A stretch of DNA of 25,474 nt, taken from contig JASLIH010000359.1 of assembly GCA_030152105.1 (NCBI GenBank), forward strand, positions 1 through 25,474. The letters run 5' to 3'. Shown one piece after another: positions 1-6,781 of the stretch; position 1 is the stretch's first letter; each line of letters starts with the position of its first letter. The notes under the pieces are model-generated. The model was not told the origin of the DNA. It searched no databases and worked only from the letters and a program-made list of their open reading frames with translations. The position numbers and the translations under genes are program-made. Source of the DNA: Actinomycetes bacterium. GTDB taxonomy: Bacteria > Actinomycetota > CALGFH01.

Positions 1-567
1 GGTCGAGTGGCTGGCGGCGACGTCGCCCGGGGTGGCCGGCCGGGCCCTGGTCACGGCCAGCCCGTGCCGGTGGTAAGCGGCGGTCAGCCCGGCCAGGGAC
101 CGCTGGTCGATCGGCCCGACCCCGGCACCGCGGTCGCGGGCGGTCGAGGACACCAGCATCGACAGGGTCGCACCCGGGCGCAGCACCCGGGCCAGGCCGC
201 CCAGCACCGCCGGGTCGGCCGTCAGCAGGCCGCGCAGCAGCGAGCCCCAGGGGAAGTGGACGGTGACCAGGTCGGCCAGGCCGTCCAGCCCCGCCGGGAG
301 CGCCTCGGCCGCGGCCACCACGAACAGGGCGTTGGGCAGGCCGCCACGCTCGGGCCGGCGGGCGGCCCGCCGCGACGCCTCGGCCATGGCGGCGGCGCTG
401 GCGTCGACGCCGACGACCAGCCGGTCCGGCTCGGCGGCCGCGGCGGCCAGCACCGAGCGGCCGTCCCCGGTCCCGAGGTCGATCGTCGCCGCCCGGTAGC
501 GGGCGGCGAGGTCATGAAGTTAGCCGACGTCCACGTCCTGCACGCGCCGGCCGCTGACGGTCCGCAT
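1..567 (-). pseudogene. KamB-like 16S rRNA (adenine1408-N1)-methyltransferase, interrupted by in-frame TAA and cut by window edge
   Basis: Read from ATG 567, the frame gives MRTVSGRRVQDVDVG, a TAA at 522-520, then LHDLAARYRAATIDLGTGDG and stays open to base 1 (codon 189). It matches the KamB/Kmr family without gaps on both sides of the stop, as I remember that family: the SAM-binding DxGTGDG motif (codons 30-36), VVGVDAS (acidic ribose-binding residue), GGLPNALFV, FPWGSLLRG (the Trp that stacks on A1408) and VLGGLARVLRPGA. These enzymes methylate N1 of A1408 in the 30S subunit and give kanamycin/apramycin-type resistance. Codon 16 is TAA where relatives have a residue such as Glu, so one G-to-T change (GAA to TAA) would explain it. 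A GAGGGG Shine-Dalgarno lies just before ATG 567. The last 25 or so residues are outside the window. No start codon lies between the stop and the SAM motif, so reinitiation would not restore the enzyme. It could be a pseudogene, an assembly error or read through. Confidence 0.72.
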
Positions 568-885
568 TGTCCATCGCCCCTCTCGTCGCGCCACGTCCTG
601 TCCGGCTTCAGTCCCGGGAGCGGGCGCCGGCGTTACAGCTACGGGGCTGGCGGCGGTCGGAAGGGGGCTCCTCGCCGGGGAGCCGGCCACCCCAGGCGCG
701 GAACCCTGGATGGTGGAGATGGTAGCCCCGACCAGGCCCACGAGCAGGCCGATGAAGGTGGGGAGGATGACGTCGGTGTTGCCGGTCATCCGCATCCAGT
801 TGGACACGATGATGGAGGCCGCGGCCAGCCCGAGGAACCACAGGGTGCGGATCCCCCACTTGCGGTGCGCCGGCCGTCTGGACAT
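520..885 (-). CDS. Small two-helix membrane protein of unknown function
   Basis: A 121-residue frame starting at ATG 885 behind a strong Shine-Dalgarno (AGGAGAGGAGG). A basic N-terminus (MSRRPAHRKWG) is followed by two hydrophobic segments, about residues 14-34 and 42-65, then a Pro/Ala/Ser-rich tail likely to be flexible. I do not recognise a family. The oddity is its 3' end: there is no stop before the methyltransferase start at 567, and the frame is the same, so the protein as written ends at the TAA that interrupts the methyltransferase. Its last 15 residues are therefore methyltransferase N-terminus. If the TAA is an error, the two would form one membrane-anchored methyltransferase of about 310 residues, or the upstream gene has lost its own stop. 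The first 65 residues are the credible part. Confidence 0.55.
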   Translation of the reverse strand: MSRRPAHRKWGIRTLWFLGLAAASIIVSNWMRMTGNTDVILPTFIGLLVGLVGATISTIQGSAPGVAGSPARSPLPTAASPVAVTPAPAPGTEAGQDVARREGRWTMRTVSGRRVQDVDVG

Positions 886-898
886 CGGGCCTCCTCTC

Positions 899-915
899 CT
901 CGACCCGGAGTCGAG
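899..915 (-). other. Short hairpin between LamG gene and small membrane gene
   Basis: CTCGAC (899-904) and GTCGAG (910-915) are perfect 6-bp arms around a 5-base loop. The hairpin sits 14 bases after the LamG stop and immediately before the Shine-Dalgarno of the small membrane gene. There is no T-tract, so it may be a weak terminator, an mRNA-processing element or chance. Confidence 0.3.
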
Positions 916-928
916 CCGCGCGAGGTGC

Positions 929-1636
929 CTAGGAGGTCTCGATCCGCACGTAGTCGATGTCACCGGAGAAGTAGTCGCAGGTGACCTCGACCTGGTCGCA
1001 GGTGCCCTTGCCGGCGATGGTCACCGGGCGGGTGTTGGCGATCGTGCCGGTGGCGTTGCGGTTCCGGCCGGTCACGACCCCGTCGACGACCATGGTGACC
1101 ATCGAGGCGGTGCGCTCGCAGCGGACCGTGTGCCAGTTGCCGTCGTTGACCCTGACCGAGCCCGAGCCGGTGGCGCTGCTCCCGGCCGAGCCTCGGAACA
1201 GGCAGGAGATCTTGCCGCTGGGCTGCTGGAACTTCCAGTAGCCGCCCTTGGACCCGGCCTGCCCCTTCTGGATGACGTTGCCGAAGGAGTGGGTGGTTCG
1301 CATCCGGAGCTCGACCGCGAAGTCGCCGGTGCCCGGGTTCAGCCGGCTGTTGCTCGGAACGGTCACCAGGTGCTCGGGGTCGGGCGGCGGGGTGTTGGGC
1401 CGGATGTAGGGGAACCGGTAGGCGTTGTTCCCGGCGGTCACCGCGACCCCCGTCTGCACGTGGGACCCGATCGCGCCGTCGATGCCGTTGCCGCTGCTGT
1501 CGATCATGGTTCGGGAGCCGGCGGCCTCGTTCATCTGCCAGATGGCCACCGGCTGGTTGATGGCGGCGCGGGCGGGTGCGGCCATCACCAGCACCCCGGC
1601 AAGCGCTGCCGTGACGCTGAGCAGTCTCCGACGCAA
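929..1636 (-). CDS. Secreted concanavalin-A-like (LamG) domain protein
   Basis: 235 residues from a TTG start at 1636, chosen because it gives a standard signal peptide (basic MRRRLL, hydrophobic core, ARA|A cleavage near residue 24) with a GGGGG run 8 bases upstream; the longer reading frame only adds low-quality sequence. The mature protein is one jelly-roll lectin/glucanase-type domain: VAIWQMNEAAGS..MIDSSGNGIDG near the start, DFAVELRMRT in the middle, DGNWHTVRCERT and a closing GDIDYVRIE strand, all typical of LamG repeats. Four cysteines (CLFRG, RCER, CDQ, CDY) could form two disulfides, in keeping with export. No catalytic residues are evident, so binding of glycan or protein at the cell surface is the likely role. 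Its start is separated from the hydrolase gene upstream by 136 bases. Confidence 0.8.
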   Translation of the reverse strand: MRRRLLSVTAALAGVLVMAAPARAAINQPVAIWQMNEAAGSRTMIDSSGNGIDGAIGSHVQTGVAVTAGNNAYRFPYIRPNTPPPDPEHLVTVPSNSRLNPGTGDFAVELRMRTTHSFGNVIQKGQAGSKGGYWKFQQPSGKISCLFRGSAGSSATGSGSVRVNDGNWHTVRCERTASMVTMVVDGVVTGRNRNATGTIANTRPVTIAGKGTCDQVEVTCDYFSGDIDYVRIETS

Positions 1637-1772
1637 GTTCGAGCCCCCTGGGCGTAGACGAGGTACGTCGCCCGGCGCCGTCGCCAGGCCCCCCGACTGT
1701 CGCACCAACCCGCGGCCCGGAACCGATGCAGTCGTACGATCTCGCTACGGCACCTCGCGTACTGCGGGGGCG
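1637..1772. other. Intergenic region upstream of the LamG gene
   Basis: This gap should hold the promoter of the LamG gene or the end of the upstream transcript. An imperfect inverted repeat is visible near 1728-1765 (GCAGT and ACTGC arms flanking CGTACG, with a 3-base bulge). I cannot assign a clear -35/-10 pair. Confidence 0.25.
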
Positions 1773-2411
1773 CTAGAGCTCGACCGGCCGCCCGTCGTCC
1801 AGCACCTGGAAGCGCGTGCCCGGCCCGCCGAGCTGCTCCAGCTGCCGGTAGTGCGCGCGGATGCCGGCCTCCGACAGCACCTTCTCGTGCACCGGGACCG
1901 CCACCCTGGGGCCGACCCGGCGCAGGTAGTCGACCGCGTCGGCCAGCTTCAGCCACGGCGCCCCGGCCGGCACGGCCAGCAGCTCGACCGGCGCGCCGGG
2001 CTCGGTCAGGGCGTCGCCGGGGTGGAACAGCCGCCCGCCGACCAGATAGCCGACGTTGGGGATCACCGGGAGGTCGGGGTGGACGGCGGCGTGGTCGCGC
2101 CCGAACACCGCCACGCCCAGGCCGCCGAGGTCCAGCTCGTCCCCGTCGCGGACGACCTCGACGTCGGCGCCGGCCTCGCCGAGGGAGCCGGCGCTGCCCT
2201 CGTCGCTGACCACCCGGACCCCGGGGTTGTGGTCCAGCACCAGCCGCAGCCGCTCGGTGTCGAGGTGGTCGACGTGCTGGTGGGTGAGGCAGACCGCGGT
2301 CAGCCCCTCCAGCGCCTCGAACCCGTCGGAGAACGAGCCCGGGTCCAGCAGCACCCTGGCCCCGCTCTCCTCGACCAGCAGGCACGAGTGCCCGAACTTG
2401 GTCAAGCGCAT
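1773..2411 (-). CDS. Metallo-beta-lactamase-fold hydrolase (UlaG-like group)
   Basis: 212 residues. The zinc-binding signature is intact: THQHVDHLD (H44, H46, D48, H49), a later Asp in FHPGDA (D133) and His in PVHEK (H175). The N-terminal MRLTKFGHSCLLVE and the lack of a signal peptide match the small cytoplasmic metal-dependent hydrolases related to UlaG, which often act on phosphoesters or lactones; the substrate cannot be read from sequence. ATG 2411 is preferred over GTG 2414 because GGAGG lies 7 bases before it. The gene follows the antiporter by 15 bases on the same strand, so it is probably the third gene of a monooxygenase-antiporter-hydrolase transcript. Confidence 0.82.
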   Translation of the reverse strand: MRLTKFGHSCLLVEESGARVLLDPGSFSDGFEALEGLTAVCLTHQHVDHLDTERLRLVLDHNPGVRVVSDEGSAGSLGEAGADVEVVRDGDELDLGGLGVAVFGRDHAAVHPDLPVIPNVGYLVGGRLFHPGDALTEPGAPVELLAVPAGAPWLKLADAVDYLRRVGPRVAVPVHEKVLSEAGIRAHYRQLEQLGGPGTRFQVLDDGRPVEL

Positions 2412-2426
2412 CACGCCACCTCCGTT

Positions 2427-3992
2427 TCAGATCTCCAGCCGGGTGTCCTCGAGGTCGAGCTCGCGCTCGATGCGGTGCATCACGTCGTTGCTGATCTGGC
2501 CCTGGTTGCGGAGCCGGACAATCGCCTGGCGCTGAGCCTGGAGCAGCTCGCGGAGCAGGCGCTGGTAGGCCTGGGACCGGTCCTCGGTGCCGTCGTCCTC
2601 CAGGTACCCGCCGCGCGCCTTGAGGCGCCGCCGGCGGAACTCGTACAGGCCGTGCAGCCGCTCCACGGTGTCGTCGCGGGTCCAGTCGGCCCCGGCCAGC
2701 TCGTCCAGCCGGTCGAGGGCGGCGTGGGTCGCGGCCAGGCGGGCCCGTATCTCCTCCCGCTCCTCGGTGTCGTCCTGCTCGAAATTGAGCCGCCTGATCA
2801 GGGTGGGCAGGGTCAGTCCCTGGACGACCAGGGTGGCGAAGATCACCGAGAAGGTCAGGAACAGGATCAGGTTCCGCATCGGGAAGTCCAGGGGCAGGGC
2901 CAGGGCCGCGGCCAGCGACACCGCCCCGCGCATCCCGCTCCAGCCGATAATCAGCCGCTGCTTGGCCCCGACCCGGCGCAGGACCTGGGATGGGCGCCGG
3001 TCGACCAGCCGGACCAGGTAGGGGATGCTGAACCCCCAGCCGAGCCGGACGGCCACGACCACGGCGCTGACCAGCGCCCCCTGGCCGACCAGGACGGCCA
3101 TCGCGGTGCCGTCGAGCTCCTCCAGGATCGGCCGTAGCTGCAGGCCGACCAGGATGAACAGCACGGCGTTGGCCAGGTAGACCAGCACCTCCCAGAAGGA
3201 GAAGCCCAGCAGCCGGGTCGCGGCCGAGGCCAGCTCCGGGGCCCGCCAGCCGACGTACAGGCCGGCGGTCACCGCGGCCAGGACCCCGGAGACGCCGAGC
3301 AGCTCGGCCGGCAGGTAGGCGGCGTAGCCGGTGAACACCGAGACCACGATCTCGACCACCGGTTCGTCGAGCCGCCGCCGCAGCTCGGCCACCAGCCAGC
3401 CGACCAGCAGCCCGACGGCCACGCCGCCGGCCGTCCCGACCACGAACCGCAGCCCGGCCTGCCAGGCGACGAAGCTCCCGCCGACGGCGGCGGCGACCGC
3501 GATCCGGTAGGCGACCAGGGCGGTGGCGTCGTTGACCAGGCTCTCGCCCTCGAGCAGGGTGAGCAGGCGGCGGGGCACGCCGAGGCGGCGGCCGATGGCG
3601 CTGGCGGCCAGGGGGTCGGTGGGCGAGACGATCGCGCCGAGGGCGAACGCCGCCGGCCAGGTCATCCGGTCGACCATGGAATGGGCGGTCACGGCCACCG
3701 CGGCCGTGGTGGCGAGGACCAGCCCGACCGCGGACATCGAGATCGCCCGGGCGTCGGCCCGCAGGTCGCGGGGCGAGGCGAAGAAGCCGGCCCAGTACAG
3801 CAGCGGCGGCAGGAACGCCACCAGGACCAGCTCGGGCGGCAGCTCGACGGCCGGCATGCCGGGCAGGAACCCCAGGACCAGCCCGCCGAGGACGAGCAGG
3901 ATCGGATAGGGCACGCGAACCACCCGGGCCAGGACGCTCAGCCCGGCCACGGCGACCATCAATGCCAGCAGCAGCGGTTCGATCTCGTGCAA
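2427..3992 (-). CDS. Na+/H+ antiporter of the CPA1 (NhaP/Nhe) family
   Basis: 521 residues from TTG 3992, which has GGAGGG 4-5 bases upstream and begins at the first transmembrane helix; the frame remains open for 90 more residues, but that stretch lies antisense-like over the monooxygenase gene and has no membrane character. About 12 hydrophobic segments cover residues 5-400. SPTDP (123-127) and EGESLVNDA (148-156) are the family's ion-binding signatures, with the conserved Asn-Asp pair. A charged, cytoplasmic C-terminal tail of about 120 residues (rich in E, R and Q, likely helical) resembles the regulatory tail of bacterial Nhe proteins. It should exchange internal Na+ (or K+) for protons at the cytoplasmic membrane. 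Spacing to the neighbours is 13 and 15 bases, so it is cotranscribed with both. Confidence 0.9.
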   Translation of the reverse strand: MHEIEPLLLALMVAVAGLSVLARVVRVPYPILLVLGGLVLGFLPGMPAVELPPELVLVAFLPPLLYWAGFFASPRDLRADARAISMSAVGLVLATTAAVAVTAHSMVDRMTWPAAFALGAIVSPTDPLAASAIGRRLGVPRRLLTLLEGESLVNDATALVAYRIAVAAAVGGSFVAWQAGLRFVVGTAGGVAVGLLVGWLVAELRRRLDEPVVEIVVSVFTGYAAYLPAELLGVSGVLAAVTAGLYVGWRAPELASAATRLLGFSFWEVLVYLANAVLFILVGLQLRPILEELDGTAMAVLVGQGALVSAVVVAVRLGWGFSIPYLVRLVDRRPSQVLRRVGAKQRLIIGWSGMRGAVSLAAALALPLDFPMRNLILFLTFSVIFATLVVQGLTLPTLIRRLNFEQDDTEEREEIRARLAATHAALDRLDELAGADWTRDDTVERLHGLYEFRRRRLKARGGYLEDDGTEDRSQAYQRLLRELLQAQRQAIVRLRNQGQISNDVMHRIERELDLEDTRLEI

Positions 3993-4005
3993 CGAGCCCT
4001 CCGGC

Positions 4006-5112
4006 TCAGGCGCTCGCTGCCACCTTAGCGGGCTTGCGCCCGGCGATCTCGCTGACGACATGCTCGGCGTCGTGGCCGACCCCGCCGACCAGAGGCGAGA
4101 CGATCGAGGTGAGGAAGTGCAGCCCGACGAAGTAGAGGCCGGGCTGGGAGGCGACCACGCCGCGGTGCTGGCGCGGCTCGTCGCCAGCGTCGAAGACGGG
4201 CAGGTCGATCCAGGCGAAGTCGTGCCGGAACCCGGTGCACCAGACGACGTTGGCCACCTCAAGGGCCCGCCCGTCCTCCAGCAGGGGCAGGCCGTCGCGG
4301 GCTCCGGCCGTCCTCGGCACCAGCTCGACCCCGGCGGCGGCCAGGTCCTTGCGCCGGACCCGGGCCAGAGGGGCCGCCGCCGTCAGCAGCTTCGGCCGCA
4401 GCCGGCGGCCGACCGGGTTGCCGACCGAGAGCACCTTGGAGAAGGCGAACCACAGGGCCGGCGTGGTCAGCCGGTCGACCCGGCCGCCGGCCCGGGCCGG
4501 CTCGTTGCCCGGGTGAGGCCCGGACAGCCAGGTCGGGTGGCCGGCCGACAGCTCGAGGGCGATCTCGGCCCCGGAGTTGGCCGCGCCGACCACCAGCACG
4601 CCGCCGTCGCGGAGCTGGGACGGGCGCCGGTAGCCGGTGGAGTGGAGCTGGAGGATGCCCGGGTCCAGCTCAGGAGCGAAGCCGGGGATCCTCGGGTGGT
4701 GGTAGGCGCCCGAGGCCACGACCACGTTGGCGGCCTCGAACCGGCGCTCCCCGGCCGTGACCAGGTACCGGTCTCCCCGGCGGGTGAGCCCGTCGACCCG
4801 CACGCCGGTGCGGACAGGGAGCTGGAACCGGGCCGCGTAGGTCTCCAGGTACCCGGCCACCTCGTCCTTGGTGGGGTAGTGCCAGGCCGCGGCGGGGAAG
4901 CCCATGCCCGGCAGCCCGCTGTAGCGGCCCGGGGTGAACAGGCGCAGCGAGTCCCAGCGGTTGCGCCAGGTGTCGCCGATCCGCTGGCCGGCGTCAAGGA
5001 TCACGAACGGGCGGCCCAACCGGGCCAGGTAGTAGCCGGTGGCCAGGCCGGCCTGGCCACCGCCGACGACCACCGTGTCGAACCGCTCCGGTTCCAGCTG
5101 CCGCCTGTCCAT
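4006..5112 (-). CDS. Flavin-dependent monooxygenase (CzcO/FMO-like)
   Basis: 368 residues from ATG 5112, behind AGGAGGAGAG. There are two dinucleotide-binding Rossmann motifs: VVGGGQAGLA (15-24) for FAD and VLVVGAANSGAEIA (172-184) for NADPH. Between them, LHSTGYR (156-162) corresponds to the His and Tyr of the FMO fingerprint, and WCTGFRHDF (291-299) corresponds to the ATG-like motif. These together place it with single-component flavoprotein monooxygenases and the 'CzcO' annotation group; the substrate is unknown. No signal peptide. It heads a probable operon with the antiporter and the MBL-fold hydrolase. Its own -10 candidate is TAGCCT (5146-5141). The annotation as a metal-efflux associated protein is historical, and no metal transporter is nearby. 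Confidence 0.85.
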   Translation of the reverse strand: MDRRQLEPERFDTVVVGGGQAGLATGYYLARLGRPFVILDAGQRIGDTWRNRWDSLRLFTPGRYSGLPGMGFPAAAWHYPTKDEVAGYLETYAARFQLPVRTGVRVDGLTRRGDRYLVTAGERRFEAANVVVASGAYHHPRIPGFAPELDPGILQLHSTGYRRPSQLRDGGVLVVGAANSGAEIALELSAGHPTWLSGPHPGNEPARAGGRVDRLTTPALWFAFSKVLSVGNPVGRRLRPKLLTAAAPLARVRRKDLAAAGVELVPRTAGARDGLPLLEDGRALEVANVVWCTGFRHDFAWIDLPVFDAGDEPRQHRGVVASQPGLYFVGLHFLTSIVSPLVGGVGHDAEHVVSEIAGRKPAKVAASA

Positions 5113-5140
5113 CGTCGCTCTCCTCCTCGGGGTTGGCCCT

Positions 5141-5146
5141 AGGCTA
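5141..5146 (-). promoter_or_regulatory. Candidate -10 box for the monooxygenase operon
   Basis: TAGCCT on the minus strand fits the actinobacterial TAnnnT pattern. It would place the transcript start near 5134, giving a leader of about 22 bases that contains the Shine-Dalgarno. No convincing -35 is visible. Confidence 0.3.
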
Positions 5147-5170
5147 GGGCGCCGGCGGCCGGCCCGGCAT

Positions 5171-5219
5171 CGGGAGAACCCCGCCTCCGGCACAGCCCCG
5201 GGATGGGTAGTTCTCCCCG
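5171..5219 (-). terminator. Possible stem-loop after the LuxR/TPR regulator
   Basis: GGGAGAAC (5172-5179) pairs perfectly with GTTCTCCC (5210-5217), and the stem can extend by one more pair with a bulged C. The loop of 30 bases is itself GC-rich with two CCGG tetramers that may pair. It begins 5 bases after the regulator stop and lies before the monooxygenase promoter. There is no T-tract, as is common for high-GC actinobacteria. Confidence 0.4.
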
Positions 5220-5223
5220 ACGG

Positions 5224-6765
5224 CTAGACCAGGTGGTGCTGGTAGGCGTAGGCGGTGGCGCCGGCCCGGGAGGAGACCCCGAGCTTGGCGTAGATGTTGC
5301 TGACGTGGCGGTGGACCGTCTTGTCGGCCAGGTGCAGGCGGCTGGCGATGGCATGGTTGGTCTCGCCGGCGGCCACCAGGCGCAGCACCTCCAGCTCGCG
5401 TCCGGTCAGCCCGCCGGTCGCGCTGGCGGCCCCGGCCAGCCTGTCCAGCCGGTCCAGGTCGGGGCCGGCCCCGAGCCCGGCCAGCACCGTCCGGGCGCCG
5501 TCCAGCTCCATGGCGGCGGCGTCCTCGTCGCCCAGCTCCCGGCAGGCCAGGCCGATGAGCAGCCGGGCCCTGGCCGCCTCGTACGGCGCCTCCAGCTCGC
5601 GCCAGGCCCGCCAGGCGCCGCGCAGGGCGGCCACCGCGCCGGCGGCGTCGCCGTCGGCCAGCAGGACCGCTCCCCGGGCGTGGTCGGCCGTCGCGAGCAG
5701 GGCCAGGGTCCGGTAGCCGTCGGCGACCCCGGCCAGCTCGGCCGCGGCCTCGCGGGCGGCGCCGAGGTCGCCGGTGGCGAGCAGGATCTCCACGGCGGCC
5801 GGGAGCAGCCGGGCCCGTTCCAGCCGGTCGCCGGTCTCCCCGAGCACCCGGCGGATCGCCGCCGCGGCGGCCTCGGTGCGTCCCTGGGCCAGCCGGAGCA
5901 GGGCCAGCCCGGGCTGCGGCTCCCGGCCCCAGCGGCTCGCCAGCTGGTAGGCCTCCTCGGCCGCCTGGAGCTGGCCGAGGACCCGGTGGGCCTCGGCCTG
6001 CTGGTAGCAGGCCGCCCCGATGGCCAGCTCGTCGGACGCCTCGGCCAGCCGCTCGGCGGCCCGCCGGGCCGCCTCGACCGCCTCCGGCCAGGCCCCGCCC
6101 AGCCGCAGGATCTCGGCCTGGTGGACCAGGCACTGGCCGGTGAAGGTGACCAGTCCGGGCTGGCTGTCGCACCACGCGCTCAGGGCCGCGGTCCACTCGC
6201 GGGCCCGGCGCAGCTCGGCCACCTGCTGGCAGACCTCGATCACCCCGCAGTAGATCGTGCCCGTCACCGGCGGCGTGAGCTCGCCGGCCACGGCCGCCAC
6301 CATGGCCTCGTCGAGCATGGCGAGGCCGCCGGGAACGTCGCCGCCGGTCACCGCGGCCGCCCCCTGCAGGAACTGGGCCAGGGCGACCAGGTCGGCCTCG
6401 CCGGCCCGCCGGCCGATCCCGGCCGAGCGCGCCGCCGTCACCTGGGCGGCGGCGTGGTCCCCGGCCTGGAGCTGCTCCATGGCCGCCGGGATCAGCAGGT
6501 AGCCCTGCTCGGGGCAGTCCGGCGGCTCGTGCTCCAGCAGCCGCCTGGACCGGGCCAGCCAGCCGCTGCCCTGGGCCAGCTCGCCCCGGCCGAGCAGCAT
6601 GAAGCCCAGCCAGAAGGCGCTGCGGGCCGCCCGCCGGTGGTCGCCCTGGCGGGCGAAGGCCTGCTCGGCCCGCTGCAGGGCGGCCATCGCCTCGACGACC
6701 CGGCCACCGAGGTAGGCCGTGGTCACTGCCAGCTCCAGCTCGTCGGCGTCCAGGCGGCTCACCAC
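5224..6765 (-). CDS. LuxR-family regulator with helical TPR-like repeats, no ATPase domain
   Basis: 513 residues from GTG 6765. The first 440 or so residues are Ala/Leu/Glu-rich antiparallel helical repeats of the TPR kind (for example ELAIGAACYQQAEAHRVLGQ). The C-terminus is a classic LuxR helix-turn-helix: [19 protein letters not shown], then KTVHRHVSNIYAKLGVSSRA. There is no Walker motif, so this is the TPR plus output half of the large MalT/LAL-type regulators seen at 20405-23386. Repeats probably bind a partner or ligand and the HTH binds DNA. The start is 16 bases after the metalloprotease stop, which argues for cotranscription. The only weak point is the start: GAGG immediately precedes GTG, closer than usual, so initiation may depend on translation of the upstream gene. 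Confidence 0.85.
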   Translation of the reverse strand: MVSRLDADELELAVTTAYLGGRVVEAMAALQRAEQAFARQGDHRRAARSAFWLGFMLLGRGELAQGSGWLARSRRLLEHEPPDCPEQGYLLIPAAMEQLQAGDHAAAQVTAARSAGIGRRAGEADLVALAQFLQGAAAVTGGDVPGGLAMLDEAMVAAVAGELTPPVTGTIYCGVIEVCQQVAELRRAREWTAALSAWCDSQPGLVTFTGQCLVHQAEILRLGGAWPEAVEAARRAAERLAEASDELAIGAACYQQAEAHRVLGQLQAAEEAYQLASRWGREPQPGLALLRLAQGRTEAAAAAIRRVLGETGDRLERARLLPAAVEILLATGDLGAAREAAAELAGVADGYRTLALLATADHARGAVLLADGDAAGAVAALRGAWRAWRELEAPYEAARARLLIGLACRELGDEDAAAMELDGARTVLAGLGAGPDLDRLDRLAGAASATGGLTGRELEVLRLVAAGETNHAIASRLHLADKTVHRHVSNIYAKLGVSSRAGATAYAYQHHLV

Positions 6766-6781
6766 CTCGCGTGAAGGCGTC

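Noticed and set aside
7..984. Long plus-strand frame of 325 codons over the left edge
   Set aside because: It is antisense to the methyltransferase and membrane genes, which show real motifs on the other strand; its composition is Gly/Arg/Pro noise.
3993..4262. N-terminal 90-codon extension of the antiporter
   Set aside because: It lies over the monooxygenase gene, has no membrane helix and is Ser/Arg/Pro-rich; TTG 3992 has a good Shine-Dalgarno and fits family length.
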